This document shows, piece by piece, positions 34,994 through 42,507 of a DNA stretch of 64,000 nt. Numbering within the stretch: position 1 is the first letter of the stretch; the number at the start of each line of letters is the position of its first letter. The position numbers and the translations under genes are program-made. This stretch comes from JAFLTL01 sp964389525 (lineage in GTDB: Bacteria; Bacteroidota; Bacteroidia; Bacteroidales; Muribaculaceae), in assembly GCA_964389525.1 (NCBI GenBank), contig CAYMEX010000007.1, positions 57,132 to 121,131 on the forward strand, in the 5' to 3' direction. Below the pieces are notes generated by a model, which saw only the letters and a program-made list of their open reading frames with translations, was not told where the DNA came from and ran no database searches.

Positions 34994-35028
34994 GTTGGGG
35001 CCGACTTCTCAAGTAAGCCGGCCCCAAC
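34994..35028. terminator. Bidirectional hairpin between DoxX-like and LRR genes
   Basis: The stem GTTGGGGCCG / CGGCCCCAAC is perfect over 10 bp with a 15-nt loop that can itself pair (ACTT/AAGT). It lies in the convergent 137-bp gap. Confidence 0.75.
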
Positions 35029-35109
35029 GCCCATGCGGGTTAACTATATACTAACATTTCAAAACTTCCTTTTTTCAGATTCCAGATAACCGTCTCGTCC
35101 GTATTTCTG

Positions 35110-36168
35110 TTAGGGATTCCACTGGCAAGCGAGCTGCTGCAGATTGTTGTCGCCGATCGTGCGGATGTCGGTGATTGTGTTGTAGCGGCAATTCACGTAA
35201 GTGAGAGCCTGGCAGAACGAGAGATCAAGAGTAGTGAGCTGGTTGTTGTTGCAAAGCACACGCTGCAGGAAAGTCTGGTTGCTGAGATCGAGGTTGGTCA
35301 GATCGTTGTAGGAGCAGTCGACAAACAGTACATTCGGGCAATTCTCGATCGAGAACGATGTCAGATCATTGTATGAGCATACGACATCGAGCAGTGCATT
35401 GCAGTCGCGGAGTCCGAGAGTCTCCATGTTGTTATCAGAGCAGATGAAGGTGCTGAGCGTAGGCAGACCCGAGATGATCATCGACTTGATTTCATTGTCG
35501 TCGACATTCAGGTTGGCAAGCCCGGTAGTGCCGAACAGGTTGAGCGAAGTCAGCTTGTTGTAGCCGCAGTACAGGTTTTTAAGGTTGGCGCATCCCGATA
35601 CTGTGAGAGCCTCAAGGTGATTACCCTGCACATTAAGTGTCTTTAGAGCCGGGATGTTGGTAACATCAAGCGCTACAAGGTAGTTGTTGGAGATGTTGAG
35701 GTTCTGGATCGCTACCGCACCGCTGAGATCGATCTCACTGATACGGTTCTTGTAGATCGCCACTTTGGTCAGCGATGAGCAGCCGTCGAAATTCACTTCC
35801 TTGATTTTGTTTCGGTAAGCGGCGACATCGGCGAGAGCTGCATCACCTTCAAACGAGATAGACTCGATTGCATTACGCGAGACATCTGCTTTTGCGAGAG
35901 CCTTGAATCCCGAAAGATCGAGACTACCGGCCAACCCCTTGTCTTTCCAGTCGATTGCGGTGATATGACCGTTTGCAACCGTGACACCTTCCCAGGTTGC
36001 GGGAGAGTTGATGTTGGAAATCTTCAGGGCCTGTGCGTTTGTTGCATCCTTCTGGGCAGGCTGAGCCAGGAACGATTGGAGCTGCTTCAGCTCATTCTTG
36101 GCGATGTTCTGGGCGAAAGCACTCGTACATCCGAGAACGAGAGCCATCATAAAAATACTTTTTTTCAT
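35110..36168 (-). CDS. Secreted leucine-rich-repeat protein
   Basis: 352 aa from the ATG at 36168. A longer in-frame reading adds eight residues before the signal peptide MKKSIFMMALVLGCTSAFAQ. After a helical N-terminal cap (about 20-60) come about twelve 21-22-residue LRRs of the bacterial type, such as ISNNYLVALDVTNIPALKTLNVQGN, with the L--L----N-L--LD-S--- spacing and Asn ladder. It ends QQLACQWNP with no type IX secretion tail. It probably binds protein or glycan ligands at the cell surface or in the periplasm. It is monocistronic and convergent with the DoxX-like gene. Confidence 0.88.
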   Translation of the reverse strand: MKKSIFMMALVLGCTSAFAQNIAKNELKQLQSFLAQPAQKDATNAQALKISNINSPATWEGVTVANGHITAIDWKDKGLAGSLDLSGFKALAKADVSRNAIESISFEGDAALADVAAYRNKIKEVNFDGCSSLTKVAIYKNRISEIDLSGAVAIQNLNISNNYLVALDVTNIPALKTLNVQGNHLEALTVSGCANLKNLYCGYNKLTSLNLFGTTGLANLNVDDNEIKSMIISGLPTLSTFICSDNNMETLGLRDCNALLDVVCSYNDLTSFSIENCPNVLFVDCSYNDLTNLDLSNQTFLQRVLCNNNQLTTLDLSFCQALTYVNCRYNTITDIRTIGDNNLQQLACQWNP

Positions 36169-36524
36169 AGTAGTTAAAATAAATAGTCGCATGGGCTTGT
36201 GCCCGTTTTCATTGATTTTGTATTATCTTAACAACAGCCTCCTTTGAAAAGTTTTGAATCATCGAAATTATTTTTTTCTATCGTTTTCAACCCTTCTGAA
36301 AAGTCGTGCCGCCGCATCGAAAATACATCCATATAACAATCCGGTGCCGCAATTTGCTCACAGAATACCCACATAATGAAATATTTTTTGGAATAATATG
36401 ATATAATATTTATTTTTGGGGCAATTACATTCTTGCAATGGCTTGTAATGCCTGACAGTCCCGACTGCAGACACGACAGACCGGAGCTACTTGACCACGT
36501 TCCCCACTTATTGCGTAATCCATT
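36169..36524. other. Intergenic region between divergent LRR and DUF349 genes
   Basis: 356 bp, AT-rich near the middle. The only element I can support is the promoter at 36387-36418. A 107-codon minus-strand reading frame here has no recognisable features and overlaps that promoter, so I do not annotate it. Confidence 0.6.
36387..36418 (+). promoter_or_regulatory. Consensus Bacteroidetes promoter for the DUF349 gene
   Basis: TTTG (36387-36390), a 20-bp spacer, and TATTTTTG (36411-36418) fit the sigma-ABfr pattern at every defined position. This gives a leader of roughly 100 nt before the ATG at 36525. Confidence 0.75.
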
Positions 36525-38480
36525 ATGGACCAGCTCGACCATGACATGCACCAGGTCTCATCACAACCGCAGACCTGCGCAGATGCTGAAATCTCTGCAA
36601 CAGCGACTGTAGAATCTTGCCAGACCACATCTACCGGCGGCGACATGAACCAGCCGCAGCACACGGCACTCTCGAAAGAAGGCATAATAACAACCCTGAA
36701 CAACCTTGCCGAGGGTGACGGGTCGGCTATCTCACGTGATGAGATCAGTCGTCTCAAGCAAGCATTCTTCAACCTGCGTAAAACCGAGCTTGAGGCCGAA
36801 AAATCAGCATATATCGAAGCAGGAAACAATCCGGACGACTTCCTCCCGTCAATCGACCCGATGGAAGAGCAGCTCCTTGCTGTACTGTCGGCCGTAAAAG
36901 AAAAGAAAAACGCATGGGTAGCCGAGCGCGAACAGACCATGCGTGCAAACCAGGAGCGCAAGGAAGCCATCATAGCGCAGCTGGCCGATATGGCAAGCGA
37001 CACCGACAATGTCAACCGCTCATTCCAGCAGTTCAAAGATCTGCAGCAGGAGTTCAAGACCATAGGCGATGTGCCGCAGGAGGTGGCGACTGATATATGG
37101 AAACGTTTTCAGGAAAACGTCGAACTATTCTACGACCAGCTAAAAATCAATCAGGAGCTCCGCGACTACGATTTCCGCAAAAACCTCGAGATAAAGACAA
37201 ACATCTGCGAGATAGCCGAGCTTATAGCATCCGGCCTTGAAAATCCGGAGCCAAAAGCCGAGACCGACGCCGAAACGGCTGCGACAGACGCTTCTGAAAA
37301 AGCAGATGAAGAAGAGAAACCAAAGACATCGCAGCCCGATGTTGTCGAGGCATTCCATCGTCTGCAGGATCTGCATGAGAAGTGGAAGCTCACCGGCCCG
37401 GTAGCAAAAGAGTTGCGTGAGCCGCTTTGGCTGCGCTTCAAGGAAGCCTCCGCTGCGATAAACAAGTGCTACCAGACCTTCTTTGAGGAGCGGAAAGCAC
37501 GCGAGCAGGCTATCGAGGCTGCAAAAATCGCCCTTTGCGACCGAGTTGAGGCCGTCGACACATCGCGCCTGACTACAACCGGCGAATGGGACACCGCCAC
37601 AAAAGAGATAATCACGGCTCAGGCCGAGTGGAAGCAGCTTGGATATAGCCCGCGCCGTTCAAACACCATATTCGCCCGTTTCAGAAGCACATGCGACGAG
37701 TTCTTCCGTGCAAAGGCCGAGTTTTTCCAGACGCTGAAAGACACTCAGGCCGAGAATCTCGCAAAAAAGACAGCACTCTGCAAACGCGCCGAAGAACTGA
37801 AGACAAGCACCGACTGGCGTCGCACCTCCGACGAGCTTGTAGCCCTCCAGAAACAGTGGAAAGAAATCGGGCCGGTTCCACGACGCTACAGCGATCAGCT
37901 TTGGAAGAGTTTTCTTGGCGCATGCGACTACTTCTTCGACCAGAAGAAACAGAATTACACCAACTCACGCAACGAGGAGCAGGCCAATCTCGAGACCAAG
38001 AAAGCCATACTTGCCGAGATGAGCGCCCTTGACGCGTCACTGAGCCGCGATCAGGCCAACGCTGCCATCAACGAGCTTCAGAACAAATGGAAAGCAACCG
38101 GCCATGTGCCTTTCCGCGACAAAGACAAGCTCAACGAGCAGTACCGCAACACAATGAGCGAGCTCAGACGCAGGTTTGACCTCAATGGCCAGCGTGCCGC
38201 AAGAGAAAAGTTTGAGCTGAATATCAACGAGCTTGCCCAGGCCGACACATCGCGCCTTCTAAAAGAGCGCGAGAGACTCCAGCGCAATCTCGACACCAAA
38301 CGCCAGGAACTCGCCACCTACGAGAACAACCTTGGTTTCTTCTCTGCAAAGACAAAGGCTGCCAGCGGATTACTGCGCGACGTCTACCACAAGATCGAGC
38401 TTATAAAAGGCGATATAGACGAGTTGCTGCAACGCATATCACTCGTCAATGACGCCATTGCCAACGCCAACGAAAAATAA
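36525..38480 (+). CDS. DUF349 repeat protein
   Basis: 651-aa, highly charged, helical protein. After an N-terminal segment of about 90 residues come five DUF349-type repeats of about 70-80 residues, recognisable from recurring W-----P-----LW-RF----D-FF signatures (ATDIWKRFQENVELFYDQ, REPLWLRFKEASAAINKCYQ, NTIFARFRSTCDEFF, SDQLWKSFLGACDYFFDQ, KDKLNEQYRNTMSELRRRF). An acidic Ala/Glu-rich linker lies at about 238-270 and a coiled coil ends the protein. Function is unknown. In other bacteria DUF349 proteins have been linked to stress responses. It is probably monocistronic: a consensus promoter precedes it and a hairpin follows. Confidence 0.85.
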   Translation: MDQLDHDMHQVSSQPQTCADAEISATATVESCQTTSTGGDMNQPQHTALSKEGIITTLNNLAEGDGSAISRDEISRLKQAFFNLRKTELEAEKSAYIEAGNNPDDFLPSIDPMEEQLLAVLSAVKEKKNAWVAEREQTMRANQERKEAIIAQLADMASDTDNVNRSFQQFKDLQQEFKTIGDVPQEVATDIWKRFQENVELFYDQLKINQELRDYDFRKNLEIKTNICEIAELIASGLENPEPKAETDAETAATDASEKADEEEKPKTSQPDVVEAFHRLQDLHEKWKLTGPVAKELREPLWLRFKEASAAINKCYQTFFEERKAREQAIEAAKIALCDRVEAVDTSRLTTTGEWDTATKEIITAQAEWKQLGYSPRRSNTIFARFRSTCDEFFRAKAEFFQTLKDTQAENLAKKTALCKRAEELKTSTDWRRTSDELVALQKQWKEIGPVPRRYSDQLWKSFLGACDYFFDQKKQNYTNSRNEEQANLETKKAILAEMSALDASLSRDQANAAINELQNKWKATGHVPFRDKDKLNEQYRNTMSELRRRFDLNGQRAAREKFELNINELAQADTSRLLKERERLQRNLDTKRQELATYENNLGFFSAKTKAASGLLRDVYHKIELIKGDIDELLQRISLVNDAIANANEK

Positions 38481-38508
38481 CAGCTACAATCAATCGCGAC
38501 ATATAGCA

Positions 38509-38546
38509 TCAGGGACGCGCCAGCAATAAAGCGAACGCGTCCCTGA
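38509..38546 (+). terminator. Hairpin after the DUF349 gene
   Basis: Perfect 11-bp stem TCAGGGACGCG / CGCGTCCCTGA with a 16-nt loop, 28 bp beyond the DUF349 stop. No T-run. Confidence 0.65.
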
Positions 38547-38560
38547 GCCATGAATGCGCG

Positions 38561-39253
38561 ATGACATCACCGTATCACATGGCTTTCTATCATCAACACG
38601 AAGGTGCCATAAAGATCCCGACTCTCTCTGTACGCCGCAATCCACTCGACAGCCAGCTGAACAGAACTGCCAAAAGGCTGTTTGACATCGTTTTCTCCAT
38701 AATCGTCCTGACCACACTCGCCATTCCCGTTTTTCTGCCCGTAGCGATCGGAGTCAAGCTGTCGTCAAAAGGGCCGGTTTTGTTCCGGCAGAAACGCACC
38801 GGCTACAAAGGAAAGGTGTTCTACTGCCTGAAATTCCGCAGCATGCAGATCAACAACGACAGCGACACACTGTGTGCGACCCGGGGAGATGCAAGAGTGA
38901 CACGTTTCGGCCGTCTGCTCCGACGTATGAGTCTTGATGAGCTTCCGCAATTCTGGAACACTCTCAAAGGCGACATGTCGGTCGTCGGTCCACGCCCTCA
39001 CATGTGCAGCATGAACGACCGGTATTCATCGCTGCTCTCCGGCTATGCCGTGCGTCAGGAGATAAAACCGGGCATCACCGGCTGGGCGCAGGTCAACGGC
39101 TTCCGGGGCAACTCCGACGATCTCTCGCATATATCGCGCAGAGTAGAGCATGACGTATGGTATATGGATCACTGGACATTTGTCCTCGACCTTAAAATCA
39201 TTGCACGCACTCTCTACAACATACTGTCGGGCCACGACGAGAATGCCTTTTAG
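38561..39253 (+). CDS. Polyprenyl-phosphate sugar-1-phosphate transferase (bacterial sugar transferase domain)
   Basis: 230 aa. A cytosolic stretch and one hydrophobic hairpin (FDIVFSIIVLTTLAIPVFLPVAIG, about 47-70) lead into the catalytic domain. Key motifs are SKGPVLFRQKRTGYKGKVF, FRSM, TRFGRLLRRMSLDELPQFWN, GDMSVVGPRPH and KPGITGWAQVNGFRG. It is the short PglC/WbaP-core type without the polytopic N-terminal half of WcaJ. It would transfer a sugar phosphate to undecaprenyl phosphate to start an exopolysaccharide, O-antigen or glycoprotein glycan. Unusually there are no glycosyltransferases next to it. An alternative ATG lies at 38579. Confidence 0.9.
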   Translation: MTSPYHMAFYHQHEGAIKIPTLSVRRNPLDSQLNRTAKRLFDIVFSIIVLTTLAIPVFLPVAIGVKLSSKGPVLFRQKRTGYKGKVFYCLKFRSMQINNDSDTLCATRGDARVTRFGRLLRRMSLDELPQFWNTLKGDMSVVGPRPHMCSMNDRYSSLLSGYAVRQEIKPGITGWAQVNGFRGNSDDLSHISRRVEHDVWYMDHWTFVLDLKIIARTLYNILSGHDENAF

Positions 39254-39335
39254 CATCTGCTCGTCTTTCATACCGGCTGCGTCGGCGCGAACCGGGCTAT
39301 GCCCGACAATCGCTATTCTTTTCGTCGAATATTCG

Positions 39336-39343
39336 TATATTTG
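39336..39343 (+). promoter_or_regulatory. -7 box immediately before the LptF/G-type gene
   Basis: TATATTTG matches TAnnTTTG and lies only 5 bp before the ATG at 39349, which would put transcription start at or next to the start codon. No clear -33. A small hairpin CGGGC-TAT-GCCCG (39293-39305) precedes it and may end the upstream transcript. Confidence 0.45.
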
Positions 39344-39348
39344 CAGCG

Positions 39349-41181
39349 ATGTTTAGAATAAAACGCCTATATACGTTCATGCTGCAGACGTTTCTGCCGC
39401 TGTTCTTCATGACGTTTCTCATCTGCCTGTTTATAGTGCTCATGCAGTTTCTATGGCGCTATATCGACGAAATGGTGGGAAAGGGCCTGACGATTGCCGT
39501 GCTTGGCGAACTGTTTTTCTACGCGGCTCTCACCTTTGTCCCCATGGCTCTGCCTCTTGCCATATTGCTGGCGTCACTCATGACGTTCGGCAACCTTGGC
39601 GAGCATTTTGAACTCACAGCATTAAAGGCAAGCGGCATCTCTTTGCTGCACACGATGCGTCCGCTCATCATCACAATGGTCTTCATTGCCGTTGCGGCCT
39701 TTTTCTTCCAGAACGACGTCCTGCCTATAGCGCAGACCAAAATGTGGACTCTGTTATACTCCGTGCGCCAGAAATCGCCTGAAGTAGAAATACCCGAGGG
39801 AGTTTTCTACGACCAGATCCAAGGCTACAACCTGTATGTCGAGCACAAAGACAGAGAGACCGGCACTCTGCACTCAATGATGATCTACGATGTGTCGAAA
39901 GGGTTTGAGAATGCCAGAATCATTCTGGCTGACTCCGGACGCATGAGCATCACCGAAGACAAGACCCACCTGTTCCTGCGCATGTGGGACGGCGAACAGT
40001 TTGAGAACCTGCGCGAGTCAAACGGCGGCAGCAGCAAAGCAGGTGTACCCTACCGCCGAGAGACCTTCGACGTTAAAGAGATACTTGTGCCGTTCGACGC
40101 CAACTTCAACCGCATGGACGAGGCCGGCATGCGCAATCAGTTTGTAGGCAAAAATATAACGCGTCTCAGGCAGTCGATCGACTCGATCAACCACCGCGTC
40201 GACAGCATCGGCGACAACTATGCCAACATGATACTCAACTCCACGCGGCTCGACATAGACATACCGTCGACGCGTGAATCGCGCAAGGCTTCCGCCGCCT
40301 CACAACAAAACCAGCAGTATGCACAGGCACCGTCAGAGGCTGCAAGAGACATAGATCTCGACTCTCTCTTTTCGCGCGAGAAAAATGCAAATATGCACAA
40401 CTCAATTCTCCAGCAGGCACTTGCCAAAGCGAAACGCAACTATCAGGATTACGAGTTCAAATCGCTGACAATGGAGGATGACCGCAAAAGCATACGCCGC
40501 CATCAGATCGAACTTATGAAGAAGTTTACACTGTCATTTGCGTGCATCATCTTCTTCTTCATAGGCGCACCTCTCGGCGCCATCATCCGCAAGGGCGGAC
40601 TCGGCACTCCGATAGTCGTGTCGGTGATTCTTTTCATCATCTACTACATCATCGACAACTCCGGCTATAAGCTCGCACGCGACGGACGCTGGGAGGTATG
40701 GCAGGGAATGTGGCTGAGCTCGGCCGTTCTGCTCCCGCTCGGCGTCTTCTTCACCTACAAGGCGGTGAACGACTCGGCCGTCTTCAATGCCGACGCCTAC
40801 CGTATCTTCTTCAAGAAACTTTCAGGAAACCTGAAACGCGAGCTCATTCTGAAGGAAATACCCATCAATGAGGTCGTACCCGCCGACGCGCTGCGGCTTC
40901 TCGAAGCATTCGACACTTCGTTCAGAGCCGCCACAAGCGTGTACGACAGATCAAATCCTCTGAAGAAATTGTGGCTGCGCATCGTCAACATCGGTGGCAT
41001 ACCGTCGCTGCAGGCCGAGATGGGGCGCGTCATAGCCTACCTCTCCGATACCCGCGACATCAAAGTGCTGCACTACATAAACATGTATCCGTTTACAATA
41101 CGGTTCAGCAAGAAATCACGCCCTGCCGTCGAGACGGCAAATGAGAAACTTATCGGCATCTTCCGCCGGGAGCAGAATTAA
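39349..41181 (+). CDS. LptF/LptG family permease (lipopolysaccharide export)
   Basis: 610-aa YjgP/YjgQ-family inner-membrane protein. Three helices lie in the first 110 residues (RIKRLYTFMLQTFLPLFFMTFLICLFIVLM, then LTFVPMALPLAILLASLMTFGNLGEHFELTALKASGIS, the family signature). A large periplasmic beta-jellyroll follows (about 125-390) with an inserted Ser/Ala/Gln-rich linker near 315-340. Three helices follow (about 395-500), then a long cytosolic tail. With LptB it would extract LPS from the inner membrane. No lptB or lptC is seen here. The promoter-like box 5 bp upstream suggests a very short or absent leader. The next gene, ribBA, begins 30 bp later. Confidence 0.92.
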   Translation: MFRIKRLYTFMLQTFLPLFFMTFLICLFIVLMQFLWRYIDEMVGKGLTIAVLGELFFYAALTFVPMALPLAILLASLMTFGNLGEHFELTALKASGISLLHTMRPLIITMVFIAVAAFFFQNDVLPIAQTKMWTLLYSVRQKSPEVEIPEGVFYDQIQGYNLYVEHKDRETGTLHSMMIYDVSKGFENARIILADSGRMSITEDKTHLFLRMWDGEQFENLRESNGGSSKAGVPYRRETFDVKEILVPFDANFNRMDEAGMRNQFVGKNITRLRQSIDSINHRVDSIGDNYANMILNSTRLDIDIPSTRESRKASAASQQNQQYAQAPSEAARDIDLDSLFSREKNANMHNSILQQALAKAKRNYQDYEFKSLTMEDDRKSIRRHQIELMKKFTLSFACIIFFFIGAPLGAIIRKGGLGTPIVVSVILFIIYYIIDNSGYKLARDGRWEVWQGMWLSSAVLLPLGVFFTYKAVNDSAVFNADAYRIFFKKLSGNLKRELILKEIPINEVVPADALRLLEAFDTSFRAATSVYDRSNPLKKLWLRIVNIGGIPSLQAEMGRVIAYLSDTRDIKVLHYINMYPFTIRFSKKSRPAVETANEKLIGIFRREQN

Positions 41182-41211
41182 AAACGAAACCATTACATAC
41201 CCTCATATCAA

Positions 41212-42432
41212 ATGGAATCCAGGAGTACTATCAAACTCAACACGATAGAAGAGGCCATCGCCGATTTCAAGGAAGGCAAGATGGTGATTGTTGTCGACAA
41301 CGAAGACCGCGAGAACGAAGGTGACTTCATTGTCGCAGCCGAGAAGATCACACCCGAGCAGGTAAATTTCATGCTCAAAAACGGACGCGGCGTGCTCTGC
41401 GCTCCTATCACCATATCGCGTGCCAAGGAGCTGAAACTGCCGCCGCAGGTCGACGAGAACACATCGATCCTCGGCACACCGTTCACCGTAACGGTCGACA
41501 AACTCGAAGGATGCTCGACAGGCGTGTCGATCCACGACCGCTGCGCCACGATCAACGCCCTCGCCGATCCGGCTTCCACTCCCGAGACATTCGGACGCCC
41601 CGGACACATCAACCCGCTTTTTGCACAGGACAACGGCGTGCTTCGCCGAACAGGCCACACCGAGGCTGCCATTGACCTCGCACGTCTCGCCGGACTGCAG
41701 CCGGCTGCCGCTCTTATCGAGATCATGAGCGACGACGGCTCGATGGCACGTCTGCCCGAGTTGCGCCGGCGCGCCGACGAGTGGGGTATCAAGCTCATCT
41801 CGATCAACGACCTCATAGCCTACCGCCTCAAGACCGACAGCCTTGTCGAGATGGGTGTAGAGGTCGACATGCCCACATGCTACGGCCACTTCCGCCTCAT
41901 ACCGTTCCGCCAGAAAAACAACGGACTCGAGCATATCGCCATAATCAAGGGCGACATCACCACCCCCGAACCTGTGCTACTGCGCGTTCATTCGTCATGC
42001 GCTACCGGCGACATATTCGGTTCGCTCCGGTGCGACTGCGGCGAACAGCTCCACAAAGCGCTCGAAATGATAGAGAAAGAGGGACGCGGCGCTGTAGTGT
42101 ATCTCAGTCAGGAAGGGCGCGGCATAGGCCTGATGGACAAAATCAAAGCCTACAAGCTTCAGGAAGAAGGCCTTGACACCGTCGATGCCAACCTTCATCT
42201 CGGTCACGAGGCCGACGAGCGCGACTACGGAGTCGGCGCACAGATCATCAGGATGCTCGGTATCACAAAGATGCGTCTTATGACCAACAACCCGGTAAAA
42301 CGCATCGGGCTCGAGGGTTACGGACTCGAGATCGTCGAGAACGTGTCGGTGGAGATCGCACCCAATCCCTACAACAAGAGCTACATGCACACCAAGAAAG
42401 AGCGCATGGGCCACACACTTAAGAAAAGCTGA
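41212..42432 (+). CDS. ribBA: Bifunctional 3,4-dihydroxy-2-butanone-4-phosphate synthase / GTP cyclohydrolase II
   Basis: 406-aa fusion catalysing both entry reactions of riboflavin synthesis. The RibB part (about 1-205) has DNEDRENEGDF (29-39) for metal and ribulose-5-phosphate, and RPGHINPLFAQDNGVL with RTGHTEAAIDL. The RibA part (about 210-400) has HSSCATGDIFGSLRCDCGEQL (about 260-280; three zinc Cys), EGRGIGLMDKIKAY, and NNPVKRIGLEGYGLEI. Both halves look catalytically intact. No other rib genes are nearby, and I see no FMN-riboswitch-like structure in the 30-bp gap from the LptF/G-type gene, so it may be co-transcribed with it. Confidence 0.96.
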   Translation: MESRSTIKLNTIEEAIADFKEGKMVIVVDNEDRENEGDFIVAAEKITPEQVNFMLKNGRGVLCAPITISRAKELKLPPQVDENTSILGTPFTVTVDKLEGCSTGVSIHDRCATINALADPASTPETFGRPGHINPLFAQDNGVLRRTGHTEAAIDLARLAGLQPAAALIEIMSDDGSMARLPELRRRADEWGIKLISINDLIAYRLKTDSLVEMGVEVDMPTCYGHFRLIPFRQKNNGLEHIAIIKGDITTPEPVLLRVHSSCATGDIFGSLRCDCGEQLHKALEMIEKEGRGAVVYLSQEGRGIGLMDKIKAYKLQEEGLDTVDANLHLGHEADERDYGVGAQIIRMLGITKMRLMTNNPVKRIGLEGYGLEIVENVSVEIAPNPYNKSYMHTKKERMGHTLKKS

Positions 42433-42454
42433 GACAATATACCGGCATTTTCAT

Positions 42455-42462
42455 TATCTTTG
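42455..42462 (+). promoter_or_regulatory. -7 box upstream of thrA
   Basis: TATCTTTG fits TAnnTTTG, 45 bp upstream of the thrA ATG. The -33 is unconvincing. The gap is too short for an obvious threonine attenuator. Confidence 0.5.
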
Positions 42463-42507
42463 CTGTAAACACCCGGTTGAGCAACGCATACAGTTGATAA
42501 AGACGGA

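Noticed and set aside
36228..36551. 107-codon frame on the minus strand before the DUF349 gene
   Set aside because: AT-rich intergenic DNA overlapping a consensus promoter. No motif and unusual residue content.
41182..41211. FMN riboswitch before ribBA
   Set aside because: Only 30 bp separate it from the upstream gene, with no room for the conserved RFN element.
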